Assembly: GCA_018398765.1 (NCBI GenBank)
Contig: JAHBMJ010000121.1
Coordinates: 5,459 to 55,971, forward strand
Direction of reading: 5' to 3'
Length of the DNA: 50,513 nt
Source of the DNA: Chromera velia
Lineage: Eukaryota; Sar; Chromeraceae
The position numbers and the translations under genes were made by a program. The notes beneath the pieces were generated by a model. The model made no database searches. It saw only the letters and a program-made list of their open reading frames with translations, and had not been told where the DNA came from. Below, piece after piece: positions 1 to 12,800 of the stretch (position 1 is the stretch's first letter; every line of letters starts with the position of its first letter).

Positions 1-330
1 CTAGGGGGGGGGAAAGAATTTTTTTTTTGTTTTACAGTCATTTTCTATTGTCTGCGGAGCACTTTTAGGTATATGTTCAGCATGATGTAGCATGATGTGA
101 TATATTGGCTAGTTTAGTATTGGGAAGACTAAGACTTGAAGTAGACACGGTGACCCTTTTGTCACTATCGACAAGAGAAGGCCCTTCAAATTTGAATATC
201 TATGAATATCATTTGCATCATTATTCGTTCGAGAAAACTTTCCTCCGCGGCGCGCGCGGGGCGCCCTTTGGGCGCCTTGCGGCGTTTACCCATGCGCATG
301 AACATGCATACAAAAACGCTGTGAGCTTTA

Positions 331-800
331 TTTGACGCAAGTAAGCTTGCGAACGGCCCCGGAAAGCAAGAAAAATGAGAACTGCACGATTGACGTACGC
401 CGGCCATTGCATATGGTGCATGTATGGTAGCGCCGACCCCCCCCCCCCTTTGCAGGAAAAAAACAGTGTGGAAACCCCCCCCTCCCCGTAGGAAAAAAGT
501 CTGGCGGCCATCTGACGTACGTATGGTGCAAATCAAGCCTTTCGGGGCCGGGTTTTTAGTAAAAGACTAGTGTGCATGCATCTGACGCAAGCAAGCTTGT
601 AAACAGCCCCAGAAAGCAAGAAAAATGAGAACTGCACGATTGGCGTACACCGGCCATGCAACCTTGCGCCGATCCCCCCCCCCGCGGGAAAAAAGCATGC
701 GCGGAACCCCCCCCTCCCTCGGGAAAAAAACCTGGGAGTAAGTGGAGATCTGAGACCCATCTGACACATGCATGGCCCAAATTTAGCCTTTCAGGGCTGG
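331..800 (+). repeat. ~250-bp module, two direct copies
   Basis: Copy 1 starts near 331 and copy 2 near 581, an offset of 250 bases. Each runs: TCTGACGCAAGCAAGCTTG-like start, then a GGCCCCGGAAAG-like box, AAGAAAAATGAGAACTGCAC, CGATTG, a C8-13 tract, GGAAAAAA, a second C tract, a second GGAAAAAA, and a block ending in CCTTTCRGGGC. The copies differ by scattered substitutions and tract lengths. No coding capacity or target-site duplication was seen. A third copy lies inverted just downstream. Confidence 0.8.
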
Positions 801-959
801 GTGGCCCCAGAAAGTGAAGCGGGGGGCACTTACAAAACAAAAATACCCCAGCTCATACATGCAGTGTCTTTCGCCAAAAAAAGGCCCCGGAAAGATCCCG
901 CCTAACTTAAATGGTCCAAAAAAGCATGAACCCGACTTCAACCCGTCGCTATGCATGCG

Positions 960-1240
960 TACGTTAGATATGGGTGGCCCCGGAAAGCGACCGCGAAAAG
1001 GCTGAATTTGCGCCATGCGTGCATCAGAGCTAGTTAAAGCATACCCCGGGCTTTTTTTCCGGGGAAAGGGGGGTTCCGCAGCTTTTCCTGCGGGGATCGG
1101 CGTGACGGCTAGCCACCGGCCGGCGTGCATCAATCGTGCAGTTCTCATTTTTCTTGCTTTCCGGGGCCGTTTGCAACTTGCAAGCTTGCTTACATCAGAT
1201 TTTTGGTGAAAGACTCTGCATGCGTGCATGCACGCGTGGG
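960..1240 (-). repeat. Inverted third copy of the ~250-bp module
   Basis: Read on the minus strand, this stretch repeats the order of the two upstream copies: AAGCAAGCTTGCAA, a GGCCCCGGAAAG box, the AAAAATGAGAACTGCACG block, a C tract, GGAAAA, a second C tract, GGAAAAAAA, and a terminal block near 1000. The box GGCCCCGGAAAG also recurs singly at ~883 and ~973. Inversion next to two direct copies suggests a mobile or recombining unit rather than simple tandem slippage. Confidence 0.75.
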
Positions 1241-1834
1241 CTGGGGTCTATAACCGTCAGTCTTTAAATTTAGCTAATAGGTATAACTTATCTTCAGAGA
1301 TAAAATCGGTAGCTATGGCGAATTGGCTAGTTATCCAATTGTATTTTGTTTGCTAAGATAGGATAGGACTTTATGTTTCAGGAATCCCCTGCTAATATTT
1401 GTGAGGTTTGACTAGGCTAGTCAAACCCTTTCAGACTAGATAATGGCTAATGTGTATAGAGAGTTTCAGATCGAGGTGTGAATCACCGTGTGATAGGCAT
1501 AATTAAAGGTATAAGATATGCCTCTGCTACGGTCTGTATCCGTAAACCAAGTATAAAGACTATTTGCAAAAGCTTCTACTACTATTTGCAAAAATTAAAA
1601 TGATAGACAGCTAGGCCCGGGCTATGCATATCTAGGTACATATAAGGCTGCTCTAGGGCTAGCCCTAGGGGCTGCCCCACTACAAACACTGCCAAATTAA
1701 AGAGCTTTAATATGCATCATAATGCATGATTGATTCAGATTGAAAAATTATGAAAAGTTGTTGAAAACAAAAAAAAATGATAGTTTTGTAAAAAAAAAAA
1801 ACTATAGAACTAAGCTGAGAACAGCCCTATATTA

Positions 1835-2343
1835 CTTAATTGACCAGGTGTTTGTCTTTATCAAATTTTCTTCTCTCTTTACTCCTTCCTCATAAAAACC
1901 AGCTGATCATATTACGAGCATAAACTTGAACCTTTGTGGTTCCCTCTTCCCTTGTCAAGTTGGTGACTGAATTATAGTATTGATTGCTTCGATTGAGTTG
2001 CCACTTTGCCTTTGGGCGGCGTAAGCCAGTGTAGATCTTCGAAAGAGTCTGTCATTAACTCCGTTTTTTTCTCTCATCACCTCTCATCCATCCTTGCCTT
2101 TACTCTCTTTTCGGATTGATTCAGAATTTAATGTATGAATGTGGTGTGCGCGTGTACCGAGCGCTTATGTCTCCATGCGCCTCCGTAGATGTGGTATGCC
2201 TTAAGGCGAATCGATCTGATTGGCATGCAAGCTTCCTCATCCCCCCCCGTATGAATGTGTGTTCTGGGTTGTCCTCAAAGCCTTGTTAGTGGCTTGGGAT
2301 CTGGCGTCGCTAGATCTAGGATTTAACCCTCAATCATTATCAT
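1835..2343 (+). repeat. ~505-bp dispersed repeat, left copy
   Basis: This 509-base block is almost identical to the reverse complement of 49088-49590. By eye they differ by about a dozen substitutions, one 6-base indel (ATGCCT present here near 2200) and single-base tract differences. It begins AATTGACCAGGTGTTTG and ends AACCCTCAATCATTATCAT. It has no open frame, no terminal inverted repeats and no obvious target duplication. A TG...CA boundary like a solo LTR can be drawn, but that is not decisive. Confidence 0.9.
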
Positions 2344-2631
2344 ATTAAAACATTTAAATGTTACACATTTTTACCTAATTAATTTCTAAACTTTTCCTTC
2401 ACGTTTTTTTTATTTTAGACCGGACCTGAGCGGTGATTTCAATCATATTCATCTTTAAGGTTGAAAAGGTTCTATCATACATAATCATACAAACTTTCGA
2501 GCCATATTTGGAATCAACGGTTTTACTCTATGTTTTACTAAAAAGACAGTCAATATACTGCAGTCTCAGAAGTCTGAACCTAGGTCTGAACTAGGGAATG
2601 AACGGTAGACTGAACCTTTTAACCTTACTCT
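2344..2631. other. AT-rich spacer downstream of the PPR gene
   Basis: This is AT-rich sequence between the dispersed repeat and the stop codon of the minus-strand PPR gene. It probably includes that gene's 3' untranslated region. No other feature seen. Confidence 0.4.
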
Positions 2632-5600
2632 TCATTCGTCAGCGAGATTTTTGCCCTGGCCTCTCATGGCAGTTTGAAGCAACAAGGCTGCATGAATCGC
2701 ACTATGCAACTGGCCCTGTATTCGCATTTCCTCGAGGTACTGCAGGAGAGGATCCAAATCGGAGCCTGCCTCCCTCTGCTTTGCTGCGCCCTTCTTTATG
2801 GCATTCTCCAGCGCTTTGTACGTAGCCGTGTTCGGCTGAACCCCCCACTCATCCATCTCGTGAAACAGTTCAAGTGCCACCCTCCACTGGCAGCCACCCT
2901 CTGCCTTTTCCATCACACCAATCAACGCGTTGAACATGATCAGATCAGGTTCAACTCCCCTCCCCTTCATCTGATCGAACAACTCCACCGCCCTCTCCCA
3001 CCAACAACCACCCTCAGCCTTTTCCAGTGCCCTGACCAGGGCTCTGTACGTACCCTTATCAGGCTCCACTCCCCTCTCTTCCATCTCTGTAAACAAATCA
3101 AACGCCTTTGTCCATTCACTGCACCCCGCTGCACTGTTCAGTGCACTGATCAACGCACTGTACGTGACCTCATCGGGGTGCACACCCTTCTCCTTCATCT
3201 CCTCAAAGAACCCGAGAGCTCTCTTCCAATCACTACCTCCTGCGACCTTCTCCATTGCACTGATCAATGCAGTATACGTAAACAAATCGGGCTCAAAACC
3301 CTTCTCCTTCATCTCTACATACAATTCAACGGCCAACTCCCACTGACTCCCTCCCTCAACCCTAACCATTGCACCGATCAACGCACTGTACGTACGTGTG
3401 ATGGGCTGAATCCCTGACCCTTTCATCTCGTCAAACAACTGTAGTGCCCTTTCCCACTGACTCCCCTCAGGAGCCTTCCCCATCGCTTCGATCAAAGCAG
3501 TGTACGTGACCAAGTCTGGTCTCATGCCACTCCTCTTCATCTCATGAAAAAACGCAAGCGCTATTCCCCACCGGCTGCCCCCTGCAGCCTTTTCCATCGC
3601 ACTGATCAAGGAGGTGTATGTATGCATATTAGGCTCTATCCCCATCTCCTTCATTTCATCGTAAAGAGTGAGTGCCCTTTCCCATTGACTTCCCCCCGCA
3701 GCCTTCCCCATCGCACCGGTCACAGCATTGTACGTGATCGTCGTGCGCTCTATTCCTTTATTCTTCATCTCCTCAAAAAGTTCAATGGCCAATTCCCACT
3801 TGCTACCCCCCGCAGCCTTCTCCATCGCACTGGTCAATGCATTATACGTGATGGTATTCTGTTTGATGTTCCTCTCTCTCATCTCTGCGAAAAGCTCGAG
3901 CGCAGTTTCCCACTGACTCCCACCCCTCGCCTTCTCCAATGCCGTGAGCAATGCACTGTACGTCATCGTGCAGGGCTTAATCCCACTTTCCTTCATTTCC
4001 TCAAACAAAGCGAGGGCCTTTCTCCACTCACTGCCACCCTTTGCCCTACCCATCGCACTCGTCAGAGCGTTGTAAGTATACCTGTCGGGCTGAATCCTCC
4101 TCTCTTTCATCCGCTCAAACAGTTCAAGGGCAATCTGCCACTCGCTACCACCCTTTGCCTTCTCCATTGCGCTAATCAGCGCATTGTACGAGATCCTGTC
4201 TGGATTCAACCCCCTCTTCTCCATTTCTCCAAACAACTGAAGCGCCCTTTCCCACTCACTACCACCCCCAGCTTTTTCCATCGCACTGATCAACGAATTA
4301 TATGTGATCACATCAGGCTGAATTCCATCACCCTTCATCTCTTCGAACAGCTCAAGCGCCTTCTCCCACTGACTGCCACCCTTGGCCTTTTCCATCGCAG
4401 TGATCAACGAATTATACGAATACTTGTTGGGCCTCACCCCCCGCGACCTCATTTTGTTGTAAACAACAAGGGCTTTCTTCCACCTGCTCCCACCTTTTGA
4501 TTTCGCTAACGCACTGATCAAAGTACTGTACGTAAACGTATCAGGCTCTAACCCCCTCCTCTCCATCTCCGCAAACAAAGACAGTGCCATTCGCCAGCGA
4601 CTCCCCCCTTCAGCCGCTTTCATTGCACTTATCAACGAATTGAACGTCCGGGCGTCTGGCTTGATCCCTCTTTTCTTCATCACCCCAAACAAACTGAGCG
4701 CTCTTCTCCACTCCGTACCTTTGGGAGCATTTCCATAAGCACTTATCAAAGAATTGTACGTAAAAGTGTTGGGGCTCGCATCCCCCCCCCTTCTCCTCAT
4801 CTCTTCAAAAAGCTCATTCGCCTTTTTCCACCTGCTACCCCCCGCAGCTTTCTCCAACGCGCTGATCACCGCACTGTAAGTGAAAGTGTCAGGCGTGACA
4901 CCCCTTTCCTCCATCTCCCCCAAGAGCTCTAAAGCCTTCCTCCACTGACTACCGCCCGGCGCTTTTGCCAACGCACCAATCACGTTGGTGTATATCCGGG
5001 CGTTGGGCATGGGTGGGCCCTGCACTTTGTGCTTCCAGAAGTCCCCCAGGGTGTCCAGACCAACCGCGTCACCCCTTCCCGCGGCACACCACACACGGTC
5101 CCTCCACTCCTTCGCTTTTCTCTTCATCTCTTCAAAGACTTCAAGGGCCAGAGACCACCTGCCGGCCTTGCTCAAGACGTCGATGACTACTGCATAGTCA
5201 TGAGCGCTTGGAGTGATCAGGCGTTTGAAGTGTTCCAACGCCGCTTGCCAGTTGGCGTGGTTCCCCCGAAACTCTCCTCGCACCCCCACTGGTCTGCACC
5301 AACGAGAGAGAGCAAAAGAGAGAGAGAAAAAAGAAGGCCGTCACGAAGGAAGGAAGAGAAATTCGAAAAGAGAAGGAACGTCTCTGCTTTCACCCAGACA
5401 GTCCAGTGCATGCCACAACCACACACGTCTTTGGTGCGTGTTTCGACAAGAACGCACTGCCAGAAAACCAAGGAAAAGAAAAAAAAAACATGCAGCATGG
5501 AGATTGATAGACATCAGCAGGCAGCCAGCAGAGCGAGAAGAAGGGAAAGAGCGTGATGCACAGGACACGGGAGAGGGTGAAGCACTCAGGTGGGTACAGA

Positions 5601-6139
5601 GATGGGTGAGGCAGTCAGGTACTTGAGGGAGGGAGAAGGGTGCAGTAGGAGGAGAGAGTGAGGCGCGGAAAGGAAAAGTGACCAGGCGAAAGCGGGAGAA
5701 TGGACGGAGGGTTGGACATACATGTGTGGGTATAGAGGGAGACGGGGTCAATCGGTGGGGGATTGAGAAGAGAGAGGAAGCAACAAGGAAACCAGTTGCG
5801 AGGAAGAGCCCGCGATCAAAGCAAAGAAGCGGAAGCACCGAAACTGACAACTGACCCTCGCGATCTCTGTCGATCAGGCGGCCTGGTGTGGTGCCGTTGT
5901 GGAAACCGACTCCGTCCACGACAATGTCTCCAGTCTCCTTGATAGACCGACGAAGACTGGCCAGCCAGACGTAAAATCCCACGGTCCGACGATCGCCGAG
6001 TGCGTAAGTGGGAGGCTTGTGAATGACGAGCTCTATTGTGAGGACGGAATGCGAGTGCGTGCCTCCATTCGAGCAACGTCACCACAGTCCACAGGAGACA
6101 CAGTCGGACTCCAGCTTGCAAGCAACACAAGAGAACCAT
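2632..6139 (-). CDS. Plastid-targeted PPR protein, 19 repeats of 38 residues
   Basis: Model: complement(2632..5293, 5856..6139), 981 residues. PPR proteins bind single-stranded organellar RNA. Exon 1 opens with MVLLCCLQ, a hydrophobic stretch (LCLLWTVVTLL), then HALA|FRPHNRAR. That is a signal peptide whose predicted +1 residue is Phe, followed by a basic Ser/Arg-rich transit region: the bipartite leader of complex plastids. The next in-frame upstream codons contain a stop (TGA), so the first ATG is the start. The intron (5294-5855) has donor G|GTCAGT and acceptor GGTGCAG, both phase 2. Exon 2 carries 19 contiguous PPR units, about residues 207-930, each 38 long with pattern GGSxW..AL.LFEEM...G..PD..TYNALI.A. 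The usual length is 35. No PLS, E, DYW or SMR domain follows, so this is a pure P-class array. Function is by family; the RNA target is unknown. Confidence 0.88.
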
Positions 6140-6808
6140 CAACGGAAGAGCATCGAACGCATCTTTCTCCAGTCGTCCGGCATGTCAAGGCAAACAAAGC
6201 GAAAGGAAAAGATTCAAATGGAGTGAGGATCGAGGTCGCGGCTCTCGTGCCATACTGTAATCTCTGCAGAAGAAGTGAACTTAGTGAAGAATCTGAAGAT
6301 CCGGACCACACTTCCCGGCCGGCGACTGACTGTCACTGACATGCACGCAGCGGCCCAAAAATTTGCATGTTCATGGTCGGTCCCGGGCCGTTCGCGGGGC
6401 CGGCGCCGCGCGCCGCCAACTATCATGCAACTCTCGCGCGCAAAGCGAGCGAAATTGCATGATCATGAGTCCTTGCATGTACGCGTCCTTGCATGATGCA
6501 TGCATGATCATGCAGCACGTCACGCAGTCAGTCATTGCCGGTCCGACAGAGCTATCAATACATTGTCATACGCGGGCGCCATTCAGGTCGACACAGACGT
6601 GCTGATCTTGATAGTCGCGGAGAATAGACCCAGACTTTTCGCCTTTGTTGATAAACTTCACCCGTCGAGCAACACATGCCAACAGAAAGCTGTTGCTTGT
6701 AAGCTAGAACTTAGCAAATCCAAAAATAAAACGAAACACAGAGCGTCTCTTACCCCTTTCATCTCCTTCTATGTCCTCTAGATATTAGCATCACACAGTA
6801 GCGACAGG
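6140..6808. promoter_or_regulatory. Divergent promoter between PPR gene and gene B
   Basis: The two genes point away from each other, so this 669-base stretch must hold both promoters and 5' untranslated regions. The part at 6340-6520 is unusual. It is rich in short palindromes: GGGGCCGGCGCC, GCGCGC, TGCATGATCATG at ~6460, and TGCATGCATGATCATGCA at 6497-6514. TGCATGCA is a known target of apicomplexan ApiAP2 factors. No TATA box is evident. Confidence 0.5.
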
Positions 6809-9800
6809 ATGAAGATCGAATCCGTGGGACACGAGGTGCAGGAGATCTTGAAGGCTCTCGGCAACCCGTCGACGAGCACTTCCATGCTGGACGAAGAAAC
6901 GGCACAGCAGATCCTGAGACCCGAGAAGGCACTCCTGGGCGATGTTCTCCTTACTTTCCAGGTAAGAGAGAGAAAGATGCAGGAAGATAAACTTGGTGTA
7001 ACTGTGTTCGAATGTCACTGCACAATTTGCACGCGCACTTATATATTCCTCTGCAGGAAAAAAGCAGTACAGCGCAAGTAACTGTTGCCCAAACAGTTCT
7101 CGAGTCTCATGCCCTGCTAAAGCGGAGTGAGCAGGCGGAAAGAGGAGCAGATTTGGGAGTGCACTCTCCGCATCTTCTCCCTCTGAGTATTCAGGCAGCC
7201 CAGCATCCTCTTCTGGGTGCCGCCAACCGTACCTCGAAGGAAAACAACTCAGGTGCAACACCGAGCGGGTACGTTGCGGACATCTACAACGGTGAATATG
7301 GTCCTGGAATGCATTTGAAAAAAGCCATCGATAAAGGGACCGCTGAGGATGCCTTGAAAGCAGCAGCAGGAAACACTTCAGGGAAAAGCAGCCCCTCCCG
7401 AAACTCCCCTAACAAACGACCCTCGTCACCCCTGACACCCAAAGGAAATGAACGGGGGGGGGGCTTGAACCCAGCCAAGCTGAAGGCTTTGACCAAGATC
7501 AGCGAAGTTACCAGGGCAAAGATGCACCCGACTGTTGCAAATGAGAAGAATCCAAATGGGGAAGGATTCGCAGAAGTCTTGGACGCTCTCAGTCAGTCAG
7601 TAAGACAGTAAGTCAGTCTGAAGCCTGTACTCGGTTTTCCCTTCCATCTGTTGAGACGTTCACACCCGAGCCGCCTGAATTCCCTTCCCAATCTTGTACA
7701 CTTGAGCCGCTTGTTTCTATTCTTCTTCCTCTTTTTGTCTTGCTATCCTCTTTTGCAGATCCAATTTCATCCATTCTAACACGGTCTGTGCGAATACTCT
7801 TAATTTCCCGTAAAAAGCCCACATGTCTTTCCTCCTTCTGTGCCTCTGCCTGTCTGCAGATTCTTCCCTCCCATTGGACGCACAAGAAGGAGACACGTCC
7901 ATGCAGGCCCAACAAAACAACACAGAAAAGGACAGGGAGAACGATGGTGAGGGGGAGGGGGAGGAAGACAACGACGATGAGCAGGAGACGCAAAAGCAAG
8001 CAGCACCACCTGCACCGCCGCCACCCCCTCCCCCGATCGCATCAGAGCCAGAGGGGGACATCGAGCTTGAGCCCTGGCCCCCCTCCCCCCCTGTGACAGT
8101 GACAGTATTCCAGTTTGACCCCCGCAACGTGAATTTCAAGACCATCTCTGTCGATCCCTCAAGCGCACACCCGGCAAAACCGAGAAGAGACAGCAGAGAC
8201 GAAAAAGGGCGTCGTCAGAGTATCAGCTCAGAAATGGAAAGTTCACAGCAGGTTGTGCAATTAGACAGTGCGGTACGAGAGATGGGCACTCAGACTGGAC
8301 CCGCTGGGGAGTCCTCCCCCACCCCTGAGGGGTCAGCGGAAGAGGAAACAAAGAAAGAGGAAACTGAGGTGGATAGGGGACGGGCCGAGTCTGTGGCCCT
8401 TGCAGAGGATGCGCGTCCTGTCTCTGCGTCTGTTGCTGCCCTCACCGAGTTATTGCCAGTTGATGTCTCAGACCTGGCGGTTGCAAAGGAGAAGGAAGTT
8501 GAAAGGTCAACAGAGGGGAAGGAGGAAGAGAAGAAGGAGAAGGAGAGGGAGCGGGAGAAGATGGAGGAGGGGGAAAAGGAAATGGAGAAGGAGGTGAAGG
8601 AAGAAGAAGTACCCTCAGAGGCAAAAGAAGAGAATCGAAGGCCTTTCCGAAAGAGCGGGGGCGTCTCTTTTTTGGACGATCGTTCATCCTTTGTCACAGT
8701 GGCAGGGGAGCAGGGCGCTGCTAGGGTGACTGGGTCTCTTGCAGATATTTTGGAAGGGAACCGAACTGAAAATCCCCCCTTCCAGCCCACAGCTGCAAAA
8801 CCAAGAAGCAGCACAAAGGTGTCGTTTGCAACTGAAGGAAATCAACTGGTTACGCAGTCTCTCCTGCGTCTGACAGAGGAGAGGGAGGCTGAATCCGGTG
8901 TTGGTGGGGGGAACACGACGAACGAGAGGGATGTAATGTCAGAGAGCGGTAAGACGGCAGACTTCGGATTTTCGGAGGGGTCTCCCTCTCCCTCACACGC
9001 ACCTGCCCTTGGACCGTCAGACCTCGAAGACGAGGGGGAAGGTGTACTGGCGGTTTCTGCGGATGCCCCATCTGCTTTCTCACCCCTTCGCCAAGCAGCA
9101 GCCCTCAGCCAGCAACCCCCCCAAACATCTGATTCTGCACGAAAGAGCATCAGTGCGGGAGTGTCTGTCTCCGAATCGATCGCCACGCCAAAAGAGAACC
9201 GCGCTGAGGTAAGCGAAGAGGCTCAAGCACGTCCCTCCAGCATTCGGCTGCTGGATGTTGGAACCATGGGAGCCCTCCGCCCGACGGTCAGCCACTCCTC
9301 CGAGGATTCAGCACATCCCACTGAGGACTTCTGCGGCGCCCCAGCAGACCGCAGAGGACCCCCCCCCAAAGATGCCCCCACCCTCCCCCACTCCTCGAAG
9401 GCTGACGAGGAAAGGGAAGAGACAGACAGTGATTGGACAGTCGAGGAGGAGGAAAAAGAAAAAAATGGAAGAGGAGACAGAGAAGATGGTGAGGAAGAAG
9501 ACAGTTGGGACCTGTCTTCAAAATCTCATCAGGTCGACACCAAAGTCTCAAGTGACACTCCTGTGTTGCATCCCGAGCCCCGCTCCCCATCTCTGTACCG
9601 ATCTTCGTTCTCACACCGACTGCAATACCGTGGTCCCTCCAGGGCAGTCAGAGGAGGCCGAGGAGGAGGAGGAGGACATACAAGAGGACACCGCCAAGTA
9701 TCAGAGGCAGCCGAGAGACCCGGAGACCAGCCGGACCTCTTTTCGGCCCCCGCCTTTTTATGGCTTGCGCAACGCTCACGCTCCGTTGAGGTTTCGACGT

Positions 9801-12800
9801 TTGCAAACACAGGAACAGGCCAGCCGTCTGTTGCAGCAATGCACTTAGAACAGCCCCCCTCAGTAACACACCCATACAGACCCATTTCCCAGCAACAGAG
9901 CAGAGTGGATGGGGGAGGACAGAATTTGTTGAAGCCGCGTGAGGACCCTCCCCCCAGATCAGTCAGACCCGAAAAGACCTGGGCCCCCCCTCCCCGTTCA
10001 AACGTTTATAGCATACGAGGGGGACGTCCAGTCAGGGGACGTCCATCCTTCTGCCCTCCACAAAGAGGCAGCACGCTTACCAGAAAGGTCGCCCCGTCCT
10101 TTTCGGACACACGCAACTCACTGCAGGTGGAGAACCACCATACGATTCCTCCCAATCCTTTGCAGGCAAAGAGAGACGCCCAGTCTGTCCAAGAAGGACG
10201 CCAGGCTCTCTTGGCGTACTCCTACACTCAGCAGAAAGAGGCAGCTGAACAGAGTCGTCAGGAGTCACAAAGACTCCAATCTTTAGAGAAAGGCAGACGA
10301 GTCTCCTCAGCATCCTACGTGCACAGCTACGGGTCCGACGAAGTTCCTGTTCCTGTATTTCCCCTTCCTCCCGATGTTCCCCTCGGTCCATCTCGAATTA
10401 GAGCAGCAGAAGAAGAAGAAGACAATGACACAATGCACCCCAATCTTCCAGACACCCACACCGATTTCAGAGAACACGATTGGGATCCCTGGACGCAGCC
10501 TCGAGGGCCTTATGAGAACTTTCCGGGACCACTGAATGAAGAGGCCCCGAGAGTTTCCTCTGCCGTGCACCCCCATGCCGAACAACCCAAACCTTTTTCT
10601 TTCCCCTTTCCCCCCCCCTCCCCTGGATCCATCCCTTCGCCCCCGCTCCACACGCAGTGCTTGGGGTCTTTCGGACTTCCCCCCGAGAGACAGAAGAACT
10701 CCGGGGCTTCTTTTCAGAAAGGCCCAACAAATGCAATGTTCAGTGTACCCTTTGACAAGGGTACAGGAAGAGAGAAAGAAGACTCCCTGCCTCTCTCAGC
10801 AGGCAGGCCCCCCTCGAGGACGCAGTTCATGGCGAGACGATCGGACTCCACACAGAGCAACATGCAGACGCCCGACGGTCAGGGACCATCTGCTGTGAAT
10901 GGGAATGGCGAACAGGGCATTGCGTGCAGAAACCATCAGGCGTTCTCTCTCACACGTGCCCATACCGCAGATGGCACTGCTTCCCTTCCCGTCCGTGTCA
11001 GTGCGAGAGAGAGAGGGGCTGTGGGGAATGACCTGCAAAGGAAAGAGGATCCGTATGGATTTGCTCAGAGGGCAAACACGGTGCAATCCTGGAGTGGGGT
11101 GTCCAGAGAGTGCGCCCCCGGCGTGCGTTGTGCCACCAACTTCCCGCTGAAAGACGGTGATCAACGTCATTTTTCTCAACACCCGAACTTCTCACATTCC
11201 CTCGTGCAACAGGGTGCTTCTTTGTCGAAGTCCGTCCATTCAAGTTTTGGATCCATTTTTGTTTTCCTAGTGTGTCACTGCGTGAATTGATCCAGATAGC
11301 TCGCTGAATTATGACTTTCGTTCTTACGCCTTGGCTTTTTGTAATCTGTACTGTTGGCATTTCGTGTTTTGTCTTTTACAACATGCAAACTTCACAGTTC
11401 CTTTTGTGCATTTGCTTTGCCACACCAATAGATTGAATACGGTTTTTTGTCTTCTGGCTGACTGCCTGCAGACCTTCTGTGACGGCGAGTAATTTGTATG
11501 CGGAGCAACGTTTGCCAGAGGGCCGTTTTCCTCATGCATCGGCCGGCCCCTCTTCCCGGGGCAGAGCACCAGATATGAACGAGGACAGGCGTGCGTCAAC
11601 TTCCACCCACCCTCCTCATCGAGCTCTATCCACAGGACAAGGGATACGAGGAGAGGCACAGACAAAACAACGTGAGACCTCCAAACGGCACCCCCTCTCT
11701 CCTGAAGAGAACGAGGCCCTCTCTTCATCCTTCACATCCCTTCCTCCTGCATCCGGAGCTCCGACAGACATCAAGGAATGGGTAGAGGCATCACAGAAAA
11801 TGCTCTCGTCGTCTCTTGAGCGTCTCGCCTCACAATTCGCCCCCCCACCCCCAAGAAAACAACCCAAGGAGCCCTCCGTATACCCTTCCGACCTCTCCCC
11901 CCCCCGCGGTCCTTCGGGTCCGCCCAGACGCTCGCAAAGTCGGGGCCTGGTGGGGCGTCAAAAGGAGACATCGGCAGTGCATCGGGGCCTCTCTGTTTCT
12001 TCTCCTTCGAGTCAGTATCAGGAACTCAGTCAGCAGCTGTTTCTTTCTGAGCAAGAGCCTCCGTCTGTCTCTCCCTCTCTGAAAGGCAGAGGCGGGGAAA
12101 GCCTGGGGAAGAAGGGCAAGAGACCGGGTGGACGTTCGGTTGAACGGAAGAGAAAAGAAGAAGTCGAAGGAGAACCGAGAAGAGGGGCACAGCGGTCAAT
12201 CAGCAGAAACAGGGGGCAAAAAGGAAAAGCCCATTCCTCCAGACCTGCAGCTTCTGAAGTTCGTCGTCTGAGCGTAAGAGCCGCTCAAAACCCCCAACCG
12301 GATTACTCCCACTCGGATTTTTTGGAAGACCCGGATCCTTTGGGGCAGGTCGCCCTCTCCTCGAGCGAAAGCTTCCAAGCAAAGAGAATCCACCCCAACC
12401 AGAGTGTGGGTCCCTCTGCGCTGTTTGCTGAAGACTTGGAACCCAGAGACCACCTAGAGTACCGATTCATTGGGCCCTCCGACATTGAAGGTCAGTCCCC
12501 GACTGAGGGAGAAATTCGATTGCTTTGTTGAAGGAAAAAGAGGGAACGGACTGTTTTGTGGTGTTAGATATGATTGTCTGCATATGACTGCCAATGAGCC
12601 TTTCAATCAAATGATAAATTGAGAAGCAGAAAGGTGGATTTCTTAGCTACGGGTGCGAGTGGCTCGGTCAGTGAAAGAAAGACGCGCCGAACGCTTGTGT
12701 TGCCCTGTCTCTCTGTACTATGAGTCTCCTGGTCACTTAAAAGATTTGATTGGTAGCCAACTTGCGATCTTCTCTCTTCCCCTGAAAGAGTGTGTCTGTA

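Larger units (their letters stand above)
1..1834. other. Gene-free, repeat-rich left flank
   Basis: No convincing coding exon is visible. The first ~1,240 bases hold a repeated module (annotated separately) with long C and A tracts. Bases 1240-1834 are AT-rich and hold nothing I recognise, apart from scattered A-tracts and a small palindromic stretch near 1650-1675. The short open frames here run through homopolymers and repeat copies and show no protein character. Confidence 0.7.

Noticed and set aside
2674-4500. Plus-strand frames of 247 and 318 codons
   Set aside because: They are antisense shadows of the PPR repeat array; their regular repeats mirror the 114-base PP repeat period.
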